This document shows, piece after piece, positions 8,320 to 15,374 of a stretch of DNA of 29,767 nucleotides. The notes under the pieces were generated by a model. The model was not told the DNA's origin, searched no databases, and worked only from the letters and a program-made list of their open reading frames with translations. The position numbers and the translations under genes are program-made. Within the stretch, counting starts at the first letter, position 1. Each line of letters starts with the position of its first letter. Source of the DNA: JBBSTY01 sp038235385 (GTDB lineage Bacteria; Actinomycetota; Acidimicrobiia; Acidimicrobiales; Acidimicrobilacustridaceae). The stretch spans positions 1 through 29,767 of the forward strand of contig JBBSTY010000031.1 in the NCBI GenBank assembly GCA_038235385.1. The letters are read 5' to 3'.

Positions 8320-9090
8320 TCACGCCGTCGACGTGACGAGGGGGATGTTCTGGGGGGACGGGACCCCGCCGGCCTGCTCGGCGGTGATGGCGAGCGTGGT
8401 CACCGGCCCCTGCACGTGGAAGGCGCTGGTGCCCGGGTCGTTGCCGAGCACGCCGAGCGACACCGCGCCGGCGGCGCCGATGTTCCACAGCTGGTAGGTG
8501 CGATCGGGCGAGAGCGGATCGAGGGTGCTGCGCACCAGGTAGCCGTCGCCGTTGGGGGTGACCACGGCCGTGGCCGTCTCGTCGCCCGAATCCGAGGTGA
8601 GCTCCAGGACCCGGCTGGCCGGGTTGTCGAGCGCGGCGGCGGCCAGGTCGTCGATGGAGGCGGCGGGCGGCGGGAGCGCCACCTGCTCCTGGAGATCCTG
8701 GTTGTCGCGGGCGACCTGCACCAGACCCGCAGCCAGCACGACGATGACGACCGCCGCGGCGGCCAGACCGGCGATCCACCCGATCGGAGGACGGCGCCGG
8801 TCGGCCAGGTGCACGACGGGAGCCGGTTCGGAGGGCGACAGGAACGTCGGGACCGGCACCTCGCTGGGACCGTCACCGATGTGGTTGGCGATGACCGACC
8901 ACAGCTCGTCGGGCGCGACCGACGCGGCGGTGGTTCCCAGGGCGGCGGCGACCTCGAGGTGCTGGTCCACCTCGGCCCGGCAGTCGGCGCACACGGCGAG
9001 GTGCTCGTCCACCGCGTGGCGTTCGTCGTCGTCCAGCGCGTCGAGCGCGTAGGCGCCCAGCAGATCGATGAGCTCGTCGTGTCCGTTCAT
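8320..9090 (-). CDS. rskA: RskA-family anti-sigma factor with zinc-binding motif
   Basis: The protein has 256 residues. The N-terminal cytosolic anti-sigma domain contains H30-x3-C34-x2-C37 (HLAVCADC), the signature of zinc-containing anti-sigma factors. One transmembrane helix lies at about 105-127 (WIAGLAAAAVVIVVLAAG). The extracytoplasmic C-terminal domain resembles the RskA/anti-sigma-K domain, with TYQLWNIGAAGAVSLGVLGND and a closing VTTLAITAEQAGGVPSPQ. It should hold the neighbouring sigma factor inactive at the membrane until an envelope signal triggers release or proteolysis. The ATG overlaps the stop of the sigma gene by four bases (ATGA), so the pair is co-translated. The zinc motif is notable because, as I recall, mycobacterial RskA lacks it. 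Confidence 0.9.
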   Translation of the reverse strand: MNGHDELIDLLGAYALDALDDDERHAVDEHLAVCADCRAEVDQHLEVAAALGTTAASVAPDELWSVIANHIGDGPSEVPVPTFLSPSEPAPVVHLADRRRPPIGWIAGLAAAAVVIVVLAAGLVQVARDNQDLQEQVALPPPAASIDDLAAAALDNPASRVLELTSDSGDETATAVVTPNGDGYLVRSTLDPLSPDRTYQLWNIGAAGAVSLGVLGNDPGTSAFHVQGPVTTLAITAEQAGGVPSPQNIPLVTSTA

Positions 9091-9686
9091 TGCGGTGCCT
9101 CGATGCCGGCCTTGCGGAGCTCGGTGCCCATCCGTTTGAGCCCCGAGCGGATGCGGCTCTTGACGGTGCCCTCGGGTTGATCGAGCACGACCGCCACCTC
9201 CTTGTACGTGTGGCCCTCGAAGTAGGCGAGCTCGATGGCATCGCGTTCGCCGTCGGGGAGGGTGTCGAGGATGTCCTTGACCTGTTCGGCGGCGGCCAGG
9301 TCGACCACCTCACGCTCGAGGTCGTCATCGCGGTGGCGGGCGTCGGAGCTCCCGACCCGTTCCTCGCGCCGGTGCCGGGCGCTCTCGGCCCGGATGAGAT
9401 CCACCGACCGGCCGTGGGTCTGGGCCAACAGGTACGAGCGCAACGCGCCGCGTTCGGCGTCGAAGCGGTCGGGGTGGTCCCAGAACCGGATGAAGACGGT
9501 CTGGACGATGTCCTCGGCGAGGCTCCGCTCACGCAGCAGGCGCAGCGCCAGGCCGAGGACGGCCCCGCTGTGGCGGCGGTACACCTCGGCCAGCGCGTCC
9601 TGGTCGTAGCGCCCGATGGCGATGACGAGGTTCACGTCGCTGGCGTGTCGGTGGTCGGTCGAGGATCTCGGCATGTCATCGGTCAT
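9087..9686 (-). CDS. sigK: ECF RNA polymerase sigma factor, SigK-like
   Basis: The protein has 199 residues. Region 2 is seen at DALAEVYRRHSGAVLGLALRL to IVQTVFIRFWDHPDRFD, and region 4 at LDTLPDGERDAIELAYFEGHTYKEVAVVLDQPEGTVKSRIRSGLKRM, with the helix-turn-helix that reads the -35 element. The RGALRSYLLAQTHGRSVDLIR segment and the linked RskA-type anti-sigma gene place it in the SigK (ECF19-like) group. The annotated ATG at 9686 is the longest start. An ATG at codon 5 (9674) is also possible, because a putative SigK-like promoter ends inside the first codon. The gene is divergent from the ferritin/cupredoxin/Tat cluster and probably controls itself and perhaps that cluster. Confidence 0.92.
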   Translation of the reverse strand: MTDDMPRSSTDHRHASDVNLVIAIGRYDQDALAEVYRRHSGAVLGLALRLLRERSLAEDIVQTVFIRFWDHPDRFDAERGALRSYLLAQTHGRSVDLIRAESARHRREERVGSSDARHRDDDLEREVVDLAAAEQVKDILDTLPDGERDAIELAYFEGHTYKEVAVVLDQPEGTVKSRIRSGLKRMGTELRKAGIEAPQ

Positions 9687-10049
9687 ACGGAGCCGTGCCC
9701 CGGTTCGGATGACCGAGGCAGCGCGAGATCCCGAACCCGCGCCAGGTCGGGCTCCATACCCAGTTGTGGAGACGAAGAGAACGCAGATCGAACCAGTCTA
9801 TGGAGCCCGGAAAGATCAGCCTTGTTGGATCTGATGGTGCGTCGATCGGGGGTGTCGAGCAGCACGTGACCGTCGGTCAAAACCCAACGGTGTCGAGCGA
9901 ATGGGGACCCTGGTGGGCGAATCTGATTGTTGTCATCCAGATGTCGATCGGTGCCGAACACTTCACGAATGCGAGTGGGGGCAACGCTGCCCCTTTCTCT
10001 CCGCCGTGCTTCGACCACCTCGGTCGGACACCGTTTCGAAAGGCATCAC
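9687..10049. promoter_or_regulatory. divergent regulatory region between sigK and the ferritin-like genes
   Basis: This 363-base gap is the longest internal intergenic region and is less GC-rich than the flanking genes. On the plus strand, TCATCC at 9933-9938 and CCGAAC at 9954-9959 are 15 bases apart. On the minus strand, TCATCC (9712-9707) and CCGTAT (9690-9685) are 16 apart. Both resemble the SigK consensus as I remember it (CCATCC and CCGAAT). A ten-base direct repeat, GGTGTCGAGC, occurs at 9851-9860 and 9889-9898. A 111-codon minus-strand frame covers much of the gap but looks non-coding. Confidence 0.35.
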
Positions 10050-10904
10050 ATGATGGTGAACGAACCCGCCCTGAAGGGCCTGATCGAGGAGTCGCAGGAC
10101 CTGCACAGCGACGCCATGCGAGAGGTGAAGCCGGCGCTCGCCGGCCTGACCGAGTTGCATCACGATGCACCGAGCGAGCCCCTCGACCGTCCGACCATCG
10201 ACCGGATCAACGGGGAGCGCTCTACCTTGGCCGGGCGGACCACCTCGGCCCTGGCGGGCGCCGGTCTGCTCGCCACCGGCATCGGGGCGTCGCTCGTGGC
10301 CCTGCTGGCGTCGCCGGCGTCGGCCGACGAGGCCATGGACATCCAGATGCTCCAGACAGCCACCTCGCTCGAGCTCCTGGCCGTCGCGACCTACGGCGCT
10401 GCCCTCGAGCTCCCGTTCATCGCCAACGGCAACGCCGTGGTGAAGACCTTCGCCGAGACGACCATGCAGCAGCACAAGGAGCACGGCGGGGCCTTCGCGG
10501 CATCGACCAAGGCCTTGGGCGGCACGGAGCAGACCAACCCGAACGCCAAGTACCTCGCGGTCGTCGAGGAGACCAAGCCCACCCTGGCCGGTCCCGGCGA
10601 CGTCGTCGCGCTCGCCATGGCCCTCGAGGAGGTGGCCACCGACACCTACCTCGCCAACCTGTCCCTGCTCGTCGACAGCGATGCCAAGGCGCTCTTCGCG
10701 AGCGTCATGGGTGTCGAGTGCCAGCACCTCGCGACGCTGCGCGCCGTGAACGCCCTCGTCGCCGCCGGCGACGCCGGCATCGCCCTCATCGCCATCCCGA
10801 CCGACGTCGCCGCGCTCCCCGCGGCCGCCGGCAGCGTGGCGTTCCCCAAGCCCTTCGAAGAGCCCGACATGGCCAGCCCGCCCGCGGAAGGAGCGGTCAA
10901 GTGA
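10050..10904 (+). CDS. ferritin-like domain protein, exported or membrane-anchored
   Basis: The protein has 284 residues. A polar N-terminal stretch of about 58 residues precedes a hydrophobic segment (ALAGAGLLATGIGASLVALLASPASA) ending in a possible signal-peptidase site at ASA-DEA (about 92). The ferritin-like four-helix region then shows paired ligand-type residues: TSLELLAVATYGAALEL, QQHKEHGGAF, ALEEVATDTYLANL and VECQHLATLR. These acidic and histidine residues could bind a di-iron or other metal centre. The N-terminus lacks a twin arginine, so the export route is uncertain. The start MMVNEPAL is preceded by GAAAGG; a 41-codon upstream extension is in the regulatory gap and unlikely. The stop overlaps the next gene by GTGA. 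The gene product is the first in a probable SigK-linked cluster. Confidence 0.85.
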   Translation: MMVNEPALKGLIEESQDLHSDAMREVKPALAGLTELHHDAPSEPLDRPTIDRINGERSTLAGRTTSALAGAGLLATGIGASLVALLASPASADEAMDIQMLQTATSLELLAVATYGAALELPFIANGNAVVKTFAETTMQQHKEHGGAFAASTKALGGTEQTNPNAKYLAVVEETKPTLAGPGDVVALAMALEEVATDTYLANLSLLVDSDAKALFASVMGVECQHLATLRAVNALVAAGDAGIALIAIPTDVAALPAAAGSVAFPKPFEEPDMASPPAEGAVK

Positions 10905-11611
10905 GCAAGAACAACCAGAACGACATCGATCTCGAAGGTCTACAGGCAGGCATCGCCAAGCCCAACCGTCGTGGCTTCCTCGCCCTGGTGGGCGTCGGTG
11001 CCGCCGGTGTGGCCCTCGCCGCTTGCAGCAGCGACAACGCCACGTCGACCACGAGCACCACGGCGGCCGCGGCCGGCGGAGGCTCGTCCACCACGGCCAA
11101 GGCACCGGGAACCACGGCGCCCTCGGGCGGCGGCGATCTCGAGGTGGCCGCGCTCGCGGCCGGCCTCGAGGTACTGGCGGTCAACACCTACGGCGCCGCC
11201 CTCGACGCGGCGACGGCGGGCAAGCTCGGTGCGGTCCCACCCGCGGTCGCCGAGTACGTCACCACGGCCAAGGCCCACCACCAGGCGGCGCTCGACGCGT
11301 GGAACGGCGTGCTCACCGGCGCCGGCAAGCCCGCCGTCACCGAGCCCCCGAAGGATCTGGAGGCCACGGTCAACGGCGAGTTCGCCAAGGTCACCGATGT
11401 GGGCGGAGCGGCCGCACTGGCCCTGATGCTCGAGGAGATCGCGGCGGCCACCTACCAGAAGGCCATCCCGACCCTGCAGTCCAAGGACGCCATCGAGCTC
11501 GCCGGCTCGATCCAGGTCGTCGACGCGCAGCACGTGGCCATCCTCCTGTTCGTGTCGGGTCAGTACCCCGTCCCGGACACCTTCGCCTCCACCGAGAAGG
11601 CGGCGGCGTAG
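10901..11611 (+). CDS. ferritin-like Tat-exported lipoprotein
   Basis: The protein has 236 residues. The signal combines a twin-arginine motif (NRRGFLALVG, R23-R24) with a lipobox LAAC (C42), so it is probably exported folded by Tat and lipidated. A Ser/Thr/Ala-rich linker (about 43-75) leads to a ferritin-like domain with GLEVLAVNTYGAALDAA, AKAHHQAALDAWN, LMLEEIAAATYQKA and VVDAQHVAILLF, matching the same positions in the preceding gene. The two proteins are tandem paralogues. The GTG start overlaps the upstream stop (GTGA) and has a strong GGAAGGAG Shine-Dalgarno at 10886-10893. A frame open upstream to 9764 is only an out-of-frame shadow of the first paralogue. A strong hairpin follows 37 bases after the stop. 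Confidence 0.88.
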   Translation: MSKNNQNDIDLEGLQAGIAKPNRRGFLALVGVGAAGVALAACSSDNATSTTSTTAAAAGGGSSTTAKAPGTTAPSGGGDLEVAALAAGLEVLAVNTYGAALDAATAGKLGAVPPAVAEYVTTAKAHHQAALDAWNGVLTGAGKPAVTEPPKDLEATVNGEFAKVTDVGGAAALALMLEEIAAATYQKAIPTLQSKDAIELAGSIQVVDAQHVAILLFVSGQYPVPDTFASTEKAAA

Positions 11612-11648
11612 CTCACCCGTTCCCCACAGTGGCGGATCCCGGCGCCCC

Positions 11649-11680
11649 GCCGGTCCCGGTGCACGAGCACCGGGACCGGC
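11649..11680 (+). terminator. 14-bp perfect hairpin after the ferritin-like pair
   Basis: GCCGGTCCCGGTGC (11649-11662) and its exact complement (11667-11680) flank the loop ACGA. No T-run follows, as is common for hairpin terminators or mRNA 3' stabilisers in GC-rich actinobacteria. It separates the ferritin-like pair from the cupredoxin gene. Confidence 0.65.
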
Positions 11681-11734
11681 GTGGGCCTCGCCCGCCGCGC
11701 CCCGACCCGAACCCTTCGAAAGCGAGCGCCTCCC

Positions 11735-12157
11735 ATGCCGATCGAACCCCGCAGACTCACCGTGACGCTCGTCGGGGGCGTGGTGCTGCTCGCCGGCGCC
11801 GCCTTCGTGGTGAACCGCACGGTCTCCACGGACACCACGACCACGACCACCCCCACGTCCACGGCGTCGGAGGCGGCACCTGCTGGCCCCGACTCGGCGA
11901 ACCTGTCGATCGAGTCGTTCGCGTTCGACCCCGACGTGGTGAAGGTGGCGCCGGGCGCCACCGTCTCGGTGACCAACCGCGACGACGCCACGCACACCGT
12001 CACCTCCGGCATGCGCGACACCCCCGACGGCCTCTTCAACGTCACCGTGGACCCGGCGGGCACGGCCTCGTTCGCGGCCCCCGTCGAGGCCGGCGACTAC
12101 CCCTTCGTCTGCATGATCCATCCCGGGATGAAGGCCACGATCCAGGTCGCACCGTGA
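11735..12157 (+). CDS. membrane-anchored cupredoxin (plastocyanin/azurin-like)
   Basis: The protein has 140 residues. An N-terminal hydrophobic helix (LTVTLVGGVVLLAGAAFVV, about 8-26) anchors or exports it, followed by a Thr/Ser linker. The cupredoxin domain shows a full type 1 copper site: His87 in DDATHTVTS, then Cys126, His129 and Met132 in FVCMIHPGMKATI. It should carry electrons or bind copper outside the membrane. The partner oxidoreductase is not visible in the window. An in-frame GTG 18 codons upstream directly abuts the preceding hairpin and would add an odd basic extension, so I chose the ATG at 11735. The gene lies between the ferritin-like pair and tatA on the same strand. Confidence 0.88.
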   Translation: MPIEPRRLTVTLVGGVVLLAGAAFVVNRTVSTDTTTTTTPTSTASEAAPAGPDSANLSIESFAFDPDVVKVAPGATVSVTNRDDATHTVTSGMRDTPDGLFNVTVDPAGTASFAAPVEAGDYPFVCMIHPGMKATIQVAP

Positions 12158-12225
12158 GGTGAACCCACCTGAGATCCGGCGACCGCGCCGAACCTCGCAC
12201 CCACCCCGCCACACACCACACCACA

Positions 12226-12247
12226 CCCCACCCCAACCCCAAACCCC
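12226..12247 (-). other. G-quadruplex motif on the template strand upstream of tatA
   Basis: On the plus strand, four CCCC tracts are separated by A, AA and AAA; the minus strand therefore has four GGGG tracts with loops of 3, 2 and 1. The motif sits inside a 43-base stretch of only A and C (12209-12251) that ends 20 bases before the tatA start codon. Confidence 0.6.
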
Positions 12248-12271
12248 ACCAGCAACACAGGAGAAGTTCCC

Positions 12272-12502
12272 ATGCCCTTCGGTCCTGAAGTCCTCATCGT
12301 CCTCGGTGTCGTCGTCCTGCTCTTCGGCGGTTCCAAGCTCCCCGGCCTCGCCCGCTCCCTCGGCTCGGCCAAGCAGGAGTTCGAGGCTGCGTCCAAGGGT
12401 GCCAAGCCCGCGGATGCGCCGGTCGTCGCGCCGGTCGCCGTCGCGCCGGCCACCGTCACCGTCGTCACCGAGACCGAGACGGTCCGCACCGACGCCGCCT
12501 GA
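12272..12502 (+). CDS. tatA: Sec-independent translocase subunit TatA
   Basis: The protein has 76 residues. A short N-terminal transmembrane helix (EVLIVLGVVVLLF) is followed by the FGGSKLPGLARSLG hinge and amphipathic helix, then a polar Ala/Val/Thr-rich tail, which is the TatA pattern. TatA forms the oligomeric pore-like element that moves folded twin-arginine proteins across the membrane. The ATG has a good AGGAG Shine-Dalgarno (12259-12263). It is followed by tatB and tatC on the same strand, giving a complete translocase, and preceded by genes for likely Tat cargo. A strong hairpin separates it from tatB and may keep TatA in excess. Confidence 0.93.
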   Translation: MPFGPEVLIVLGVVVLLFGGSKLPGLARSLGSAKQEFEAASKGAKPADAPVVAPVAVAPATVTVVTETETVRTDAA

Positions 12503-12515
12503 GGGCCGCGTCGGC

Positions 12516-12547
12516 GCCGAGCCCCGGGGATCGACCCCGGGGTCGGC
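12516..12547 (+). terminator. GC-rich hairpin between tatA and tatB (possible attenuator)
   Basis: Outer arms GCCGA (12516-12520) and TCGGC (12543-12547) and inner arms CCCCGGGG (12522-12529 and 12535-12542) pair around the loop ATCGA, with a single bulged G at 12521. There is no T-run. It starts 14 bases after the tatA stop. Confidence 0.6.
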
Positions 12548-12599
12548 ACCGGCCGCCCCGCTCGTCCCCTGTCCCGATCCCAACGTCCGGAGCCTGCTC

Positions 12600-12893
12600 A
12601 TGTTCAACGTCGGTGGTGGTGAGGTCCTCGTCATCCTGGTCCTCGCCCTCGTGGTCCTCGGACCCGACAAGTTGCCCGAGACCGCCCGGTCCATCGGCAA
12701 GCACATCGGCGACGTCCGCCGGATCTCGAACGGCTTCCGCGCCGAGATCACCAACGCCATGGACCTGACGTCGACCACCGCCGCGCCCGCACCGCCGGCG
12801 CTCCCCGACCACGACCTCGAGCCCGTCCCGCCCGTCCCGCCCGCCCCGTCCGCGTCCGTGCGGGCCGACGGGCCCGTCGACTCGTTCGTCTGA
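12600..12893 (+). CDS. tatB: Sec-independent translocase subunit TatB
   Basis: The protein has 97 residues. The N-terminus MFNVGGGEVLVILVLALVVLGPDKLPETARSI has the acidic residue before the helix and the GP-x-KLPE hinge typical of TatB, followed by an amphipathic helix (IGDVRRISNGFRAEI) and a Pro-rich tail. TatB works with TatC in recognising twin-arginine signals. A long in-frame extension reaches back to 12159 but would run through tatA in another frame, so the ATG at 12600 is right. The tatC start follows 15 bases after the stop, with a GGAG ribosome-binding site. Confidence 0.9.
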   Translation: MFNVGGGEVLVILVLALVVLGPDKLPETARSIGKHIGDVRRISNGFRAEITNAMDLTSTTAAPAPPALPDHDLEPVPPVPPAPSASVRADGPVDSFV

Positions 12894-12908
12894 CCGGAGC
12901 ACCGAACC

Positions 12909-13673
12909 ATGATCCACGCACTCGATCCCGTCATCGACGACGGCCGCATGACCATCTGGGACCACGTGTCCGAGCTGCGTTCCCGGCTCGTTCGATGCTC
13001 GCTCGCCCTGCTCGTCGGCGCGGTGATCGGCTTCGCCCTCTACCCGTACCTGCTCGAGTTCCTGAAGGAGCCGTTGAACAGCCTCAACGGCGGGCGCGAC
13101 TTCATCGCCACCGATCCGCTCGAGCCCTTCGCCACCCGCATCAAGATCTCGGCCTACTCGGCGGTGGTCATCGCCATGCCGGTCCTGCTCTGGCAGATCT
13201 GGCGGTTCGTGACGCCGGGCCTGCACGACCACGAGAAGAAGTACGCGGTCCCCTTCGTCGGCGCCGCCACCGCGCTGTTCCTGCTCGGCGCCGCGATCGC
13301 CTACGTCACCCTCAACCCGGCGCTCGAGTTCCTGGTGAGCATCGCCGGTGCCGCCGTCGAGCCGTACTACACGGTCGACAACTACGTCACCCTGATCGCC
13401 TACATGATGCTGGCGTTCGGGTTCGGGTTCGAGTTCCCGGTGCTGCTCGTGGCGCTCCAGCTCGTCGGGGTCCTGACCCCCCGCAAGCTGGCCTCGTGGT
13501 GGCGCCAGGCGATCGTGCTCATCACGGTGGTCGCCGCCGTGATCACGCCCAGCGCCGATCCTGTCTCCATGACCGCGCTCGCGCTGCCCATGGTCGTGTT
13601 CTACGGGCTCTCGATCGTGATCGGGAGCCTCCTGACCCGAGGGCGCGGCCAGGGCGCGGCGGCCACGACATGA
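12909..13673 (+). CDS. tatC: Sec-independent translocase subunit TatC
   Basis: The protein has 254 residues, of typical length, with six predicted transmembrane helices. Family landmarks are the N-terminal TIWDHVSELRSRL, the DPLEPFATRIKIS periplasmic-to-membrane segment, LLWQIWRFVTPGLHDHEKK, and FGFGFEFPVLLVALQ. TatC is the receptor for twin-arginine signal peptides and completes the translocase with TatA and TatB. A second ATG (MTIWDH, codon 14) could be used, but the first has a GGAG Shine-Dalgarno. The last residues form a short basic cytosolic tail (TRGRGQ). Confidence 0.95.
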   Translation: MIHALDPVIDDGRMTIWDHVSELRSRLVRCSLALLVGAVIGFALYPYLLEFLKEPLNSLNGGRDFIATDPLEPFATRIKISAYSAVVIAMPVLLWQIWRFVTPGLHDHEKKYAVPFVGAATALFLLGAAIAYVTLNPALEFLVSIAGAAVEPYYTVDNYVTLIAYMMLAFGFGFEFPVLLVALQLVGVLTPRKLASWWRQAIVLITVVAAVITPSADPVSMTALALPMVVFYGLSIVIGSLLTRGRGQGAAATT

Positions 13674-13739
13674 CCGGCGCGTGACGGGCGCATCGACCCC
13701 GATCCGGCACGGCGGTCGTGATCCTGGTCTCATGGGACC

Positions 13740-15287
13740 ATGAACGAGTCCGACGTGGCGGTCCCGCCCGGTGCCCGCATCCTGGTGACGGGTGCATCGG
13801 GCTACATCGGAGGTCGCCTGGTGGGCCAGCTCCTCGATGCCGGTTACCAGGTGCGCTGTCTCGCCCGCACGCCGGGCAAGCTCGATGCGGCGCCGTGGCG
13901 CCAGCAGGTCGAGGTGGTTCGGGGTGACGTGACCGGCGATCTGGCGAGCGCCTTCGACGACGTCGACGCCGCCTACTACCTGGTGCACTCGATCGGTGCC
14001 TCCGACGAGTGGGAGGAGCGTGACCGTGCGGCGGCGGCGAACTTCCGCGACCAGGCCGCCGGATCGTCGCTGCGGCGCATCGTGTACCTCGGGGGGTTGG
14101 GCCGCGAGCCCGACCCGGGGGAGCAGGAGCTGTCGGCGCACCTGTCGAGTCGCCACGAGGTGGGCCGTGAGCTCGCGGCCGGTCCGGTGCCGGTCACCGA
14201 GCTGCGGGCCGCGGTGATCATCGGATCGGGGTCGGCCTCGTTCGAGATGCTGCGCTACCTGGTGGAGGTGCTCCCCGTGATGCTCACCCCGAAGTGGGTG
14301 GACACGCGGTGCCAACCCACGGCGGTCCGCGACATCCTGCGCTACCTCGTCGGCGTGTTGGACGAACCGGCCGCAGCCGGCCGCATCTTCGAGGTCGGCG
14401 GCCCCGAGGTCCTCACCTACCGCCAGATGATGGACGTGTACGCCGAGATCGCCGGCCTCCCGAAGCGTCGGGTGCTGCGGGTGCCCCTCCTCTCGCCGGG
14501 ACTGTCCGCCCACTGGGTCGGCCTGGTGACCCCGTTGCCGCGTTCGTTGGCGCGCCCGTTGGTGCGGAGCCTGGTGAACGAGGTGATCGTCGGCCCCGCC
14601 GACCCCGGACAGGGCGCGGGCGAGCCCGGCATCACCGAACTGCTGCCCGGCGCGCTCCTGAACTACCGAGAATCGGTGGAGCTGGCGCTGTCACGGCAAC
14701 GCTCGGGAGAGGTTCCGACCAGTTGGGCGAGCGCGGAGCTCGGCGGGCGCAGCCCCGCAGATCCGATGCCCACCGACCCGGACTGGGCCGGTGGCACCGT
14801 GCTCGCCGACCATCGCGACCGTGATGTCGCCGCTCCGGCCGAGGTCACCCACGCCGTGCTGTGCGAGCTCGGCGGCACGACCGGCTGGTACGGCAGCGAC
14901 CTGCTGTGGACGATCCGTGGGCTCATGGACGCCGTGATCGGCGGGGTCGGCATGCGGCGGGGTCGGCGCGACCCTCGCCGGCTCCGGGTCGGCGACGCGG
15001 TCGACTTCTGGCGCGTCGAGGCGGTGGAGGCGCCCACGCTCCTCCGCCTCCGTGCCGAGATGAAGCTCCCGGGCGAGGCCTGGTTGGAGTGGCGCGTCGA
15101 CGACACCCCGACGGGCTCGCACGTGCACCAGTTCGCCCGCTACCACCCCAAGGGGCTCTGGGGCCGGATGTACTGGCTCGGCGTGGCCCCGTTCCACCGC
15201 TTCGTGTTCCCCGGGATGCTGAAGGGCATCGCCACCGAGGCCGAACGACGAGCCGTGGCCGCGACGACGGCCGAGCGTTCGGTCTGA
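13740..15287 (+). CDS. SDR-family NAD(P)-binding protein with C-terminal DUF2867 domain
   Basis: The protein has 515 residues. An atypical SDR Rossmann domain begins at ARILVTGASGYIGG (glycine motif G18, G21, G24) and continues with VRCLARTPGKL, RGDVTGD and a YYLVHSIG segment. From about residue 350 the DUF2867-type domain appears (GTVLADHRDRDVAAPAEV, GDAVDFWRVEAVE, LPGEAWLEWRVDD, and HQFARYHPKGLWGRMYW). The two-domain arrangement is known from bacterial and archaeal proteins of unassigned function. It may act on quinones or lipids, but no substrate can be named. It follows tatC after 66 bases and may be co-transcribed, though it is not obviously part of the Tat system. Confidence 0.85.
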   Translation: MNESDVAVPPGARILVTGASGYIGGRLVGQLLDAGYQVRCLARTPGKLDAAPWRQQVEVVRGDVTGDLASAFDDVDAAYYLVHSIGASDEWEERDRAAAANFRDQAAGSSLRRIVYLGGLGREPDPGEQELSAHLSSRHEVGRELAAGPVPVTELRAAVIIGSGSASFEMLRYLVEVLPVMLTPKWVDTRCQPTAVRDILRYLVGVLDEPAAAGRIFEVGGPEVLTYRQMMDVYAEIAGLPKRRVLRVPLLSPGLSAHWVGLVTPLPRSLARPLVRSLVNEVIVGPADPGQGAGEPGITELLPGALLNYRESVELALSRQRSGEVPTSWASAELGGRSPADPMPTDPDWAGGTVLADHRDRDVAAPAEVTHAVLCELGGTTGWYGSDLLWTIRGLMDAVIGGVGMRRGRRDPRRLRVGDAVDFWRVEAVEAPTLLRLRAEMKLPGEAWLEWRVDDTPTGSHVHQFARYHPKGLWGRMYWLGVAPFHRFVFPGMLKGIATEAERRAVAATTAERSV

Positions 15288-15316
15288 CCACGAGCGGCGA
15301 GATGGCCCGGGCGAAC

Positions 15317-15322
15317 TATCGT
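15317..15322 (+). promoter_or_regulatory. -10 box for the HAF-repeat lipoprotein gene
   Basis: TATCGT lies 52 bases before the ATG. The message would have a short leader containing the GGGGAG Shine-Dalgarno at 15363-15368. Confidence 0.35.
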
Positions 15323-15374
15323 GTGCAGCTCGGTGAGGACGGGTGGAGGCTGCAGCCAAGATGGGGAGCTGGTC

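Noticed and set aside
9683..10018. 111-codon minus-strand frame in the sigK-ferritin gap
   Set aside because: It is not similar to any family I know, has no ribosome-binding site, and covers the region that must hold promoters of both flanking operons. Overlap with the start of sigK also argues against it.
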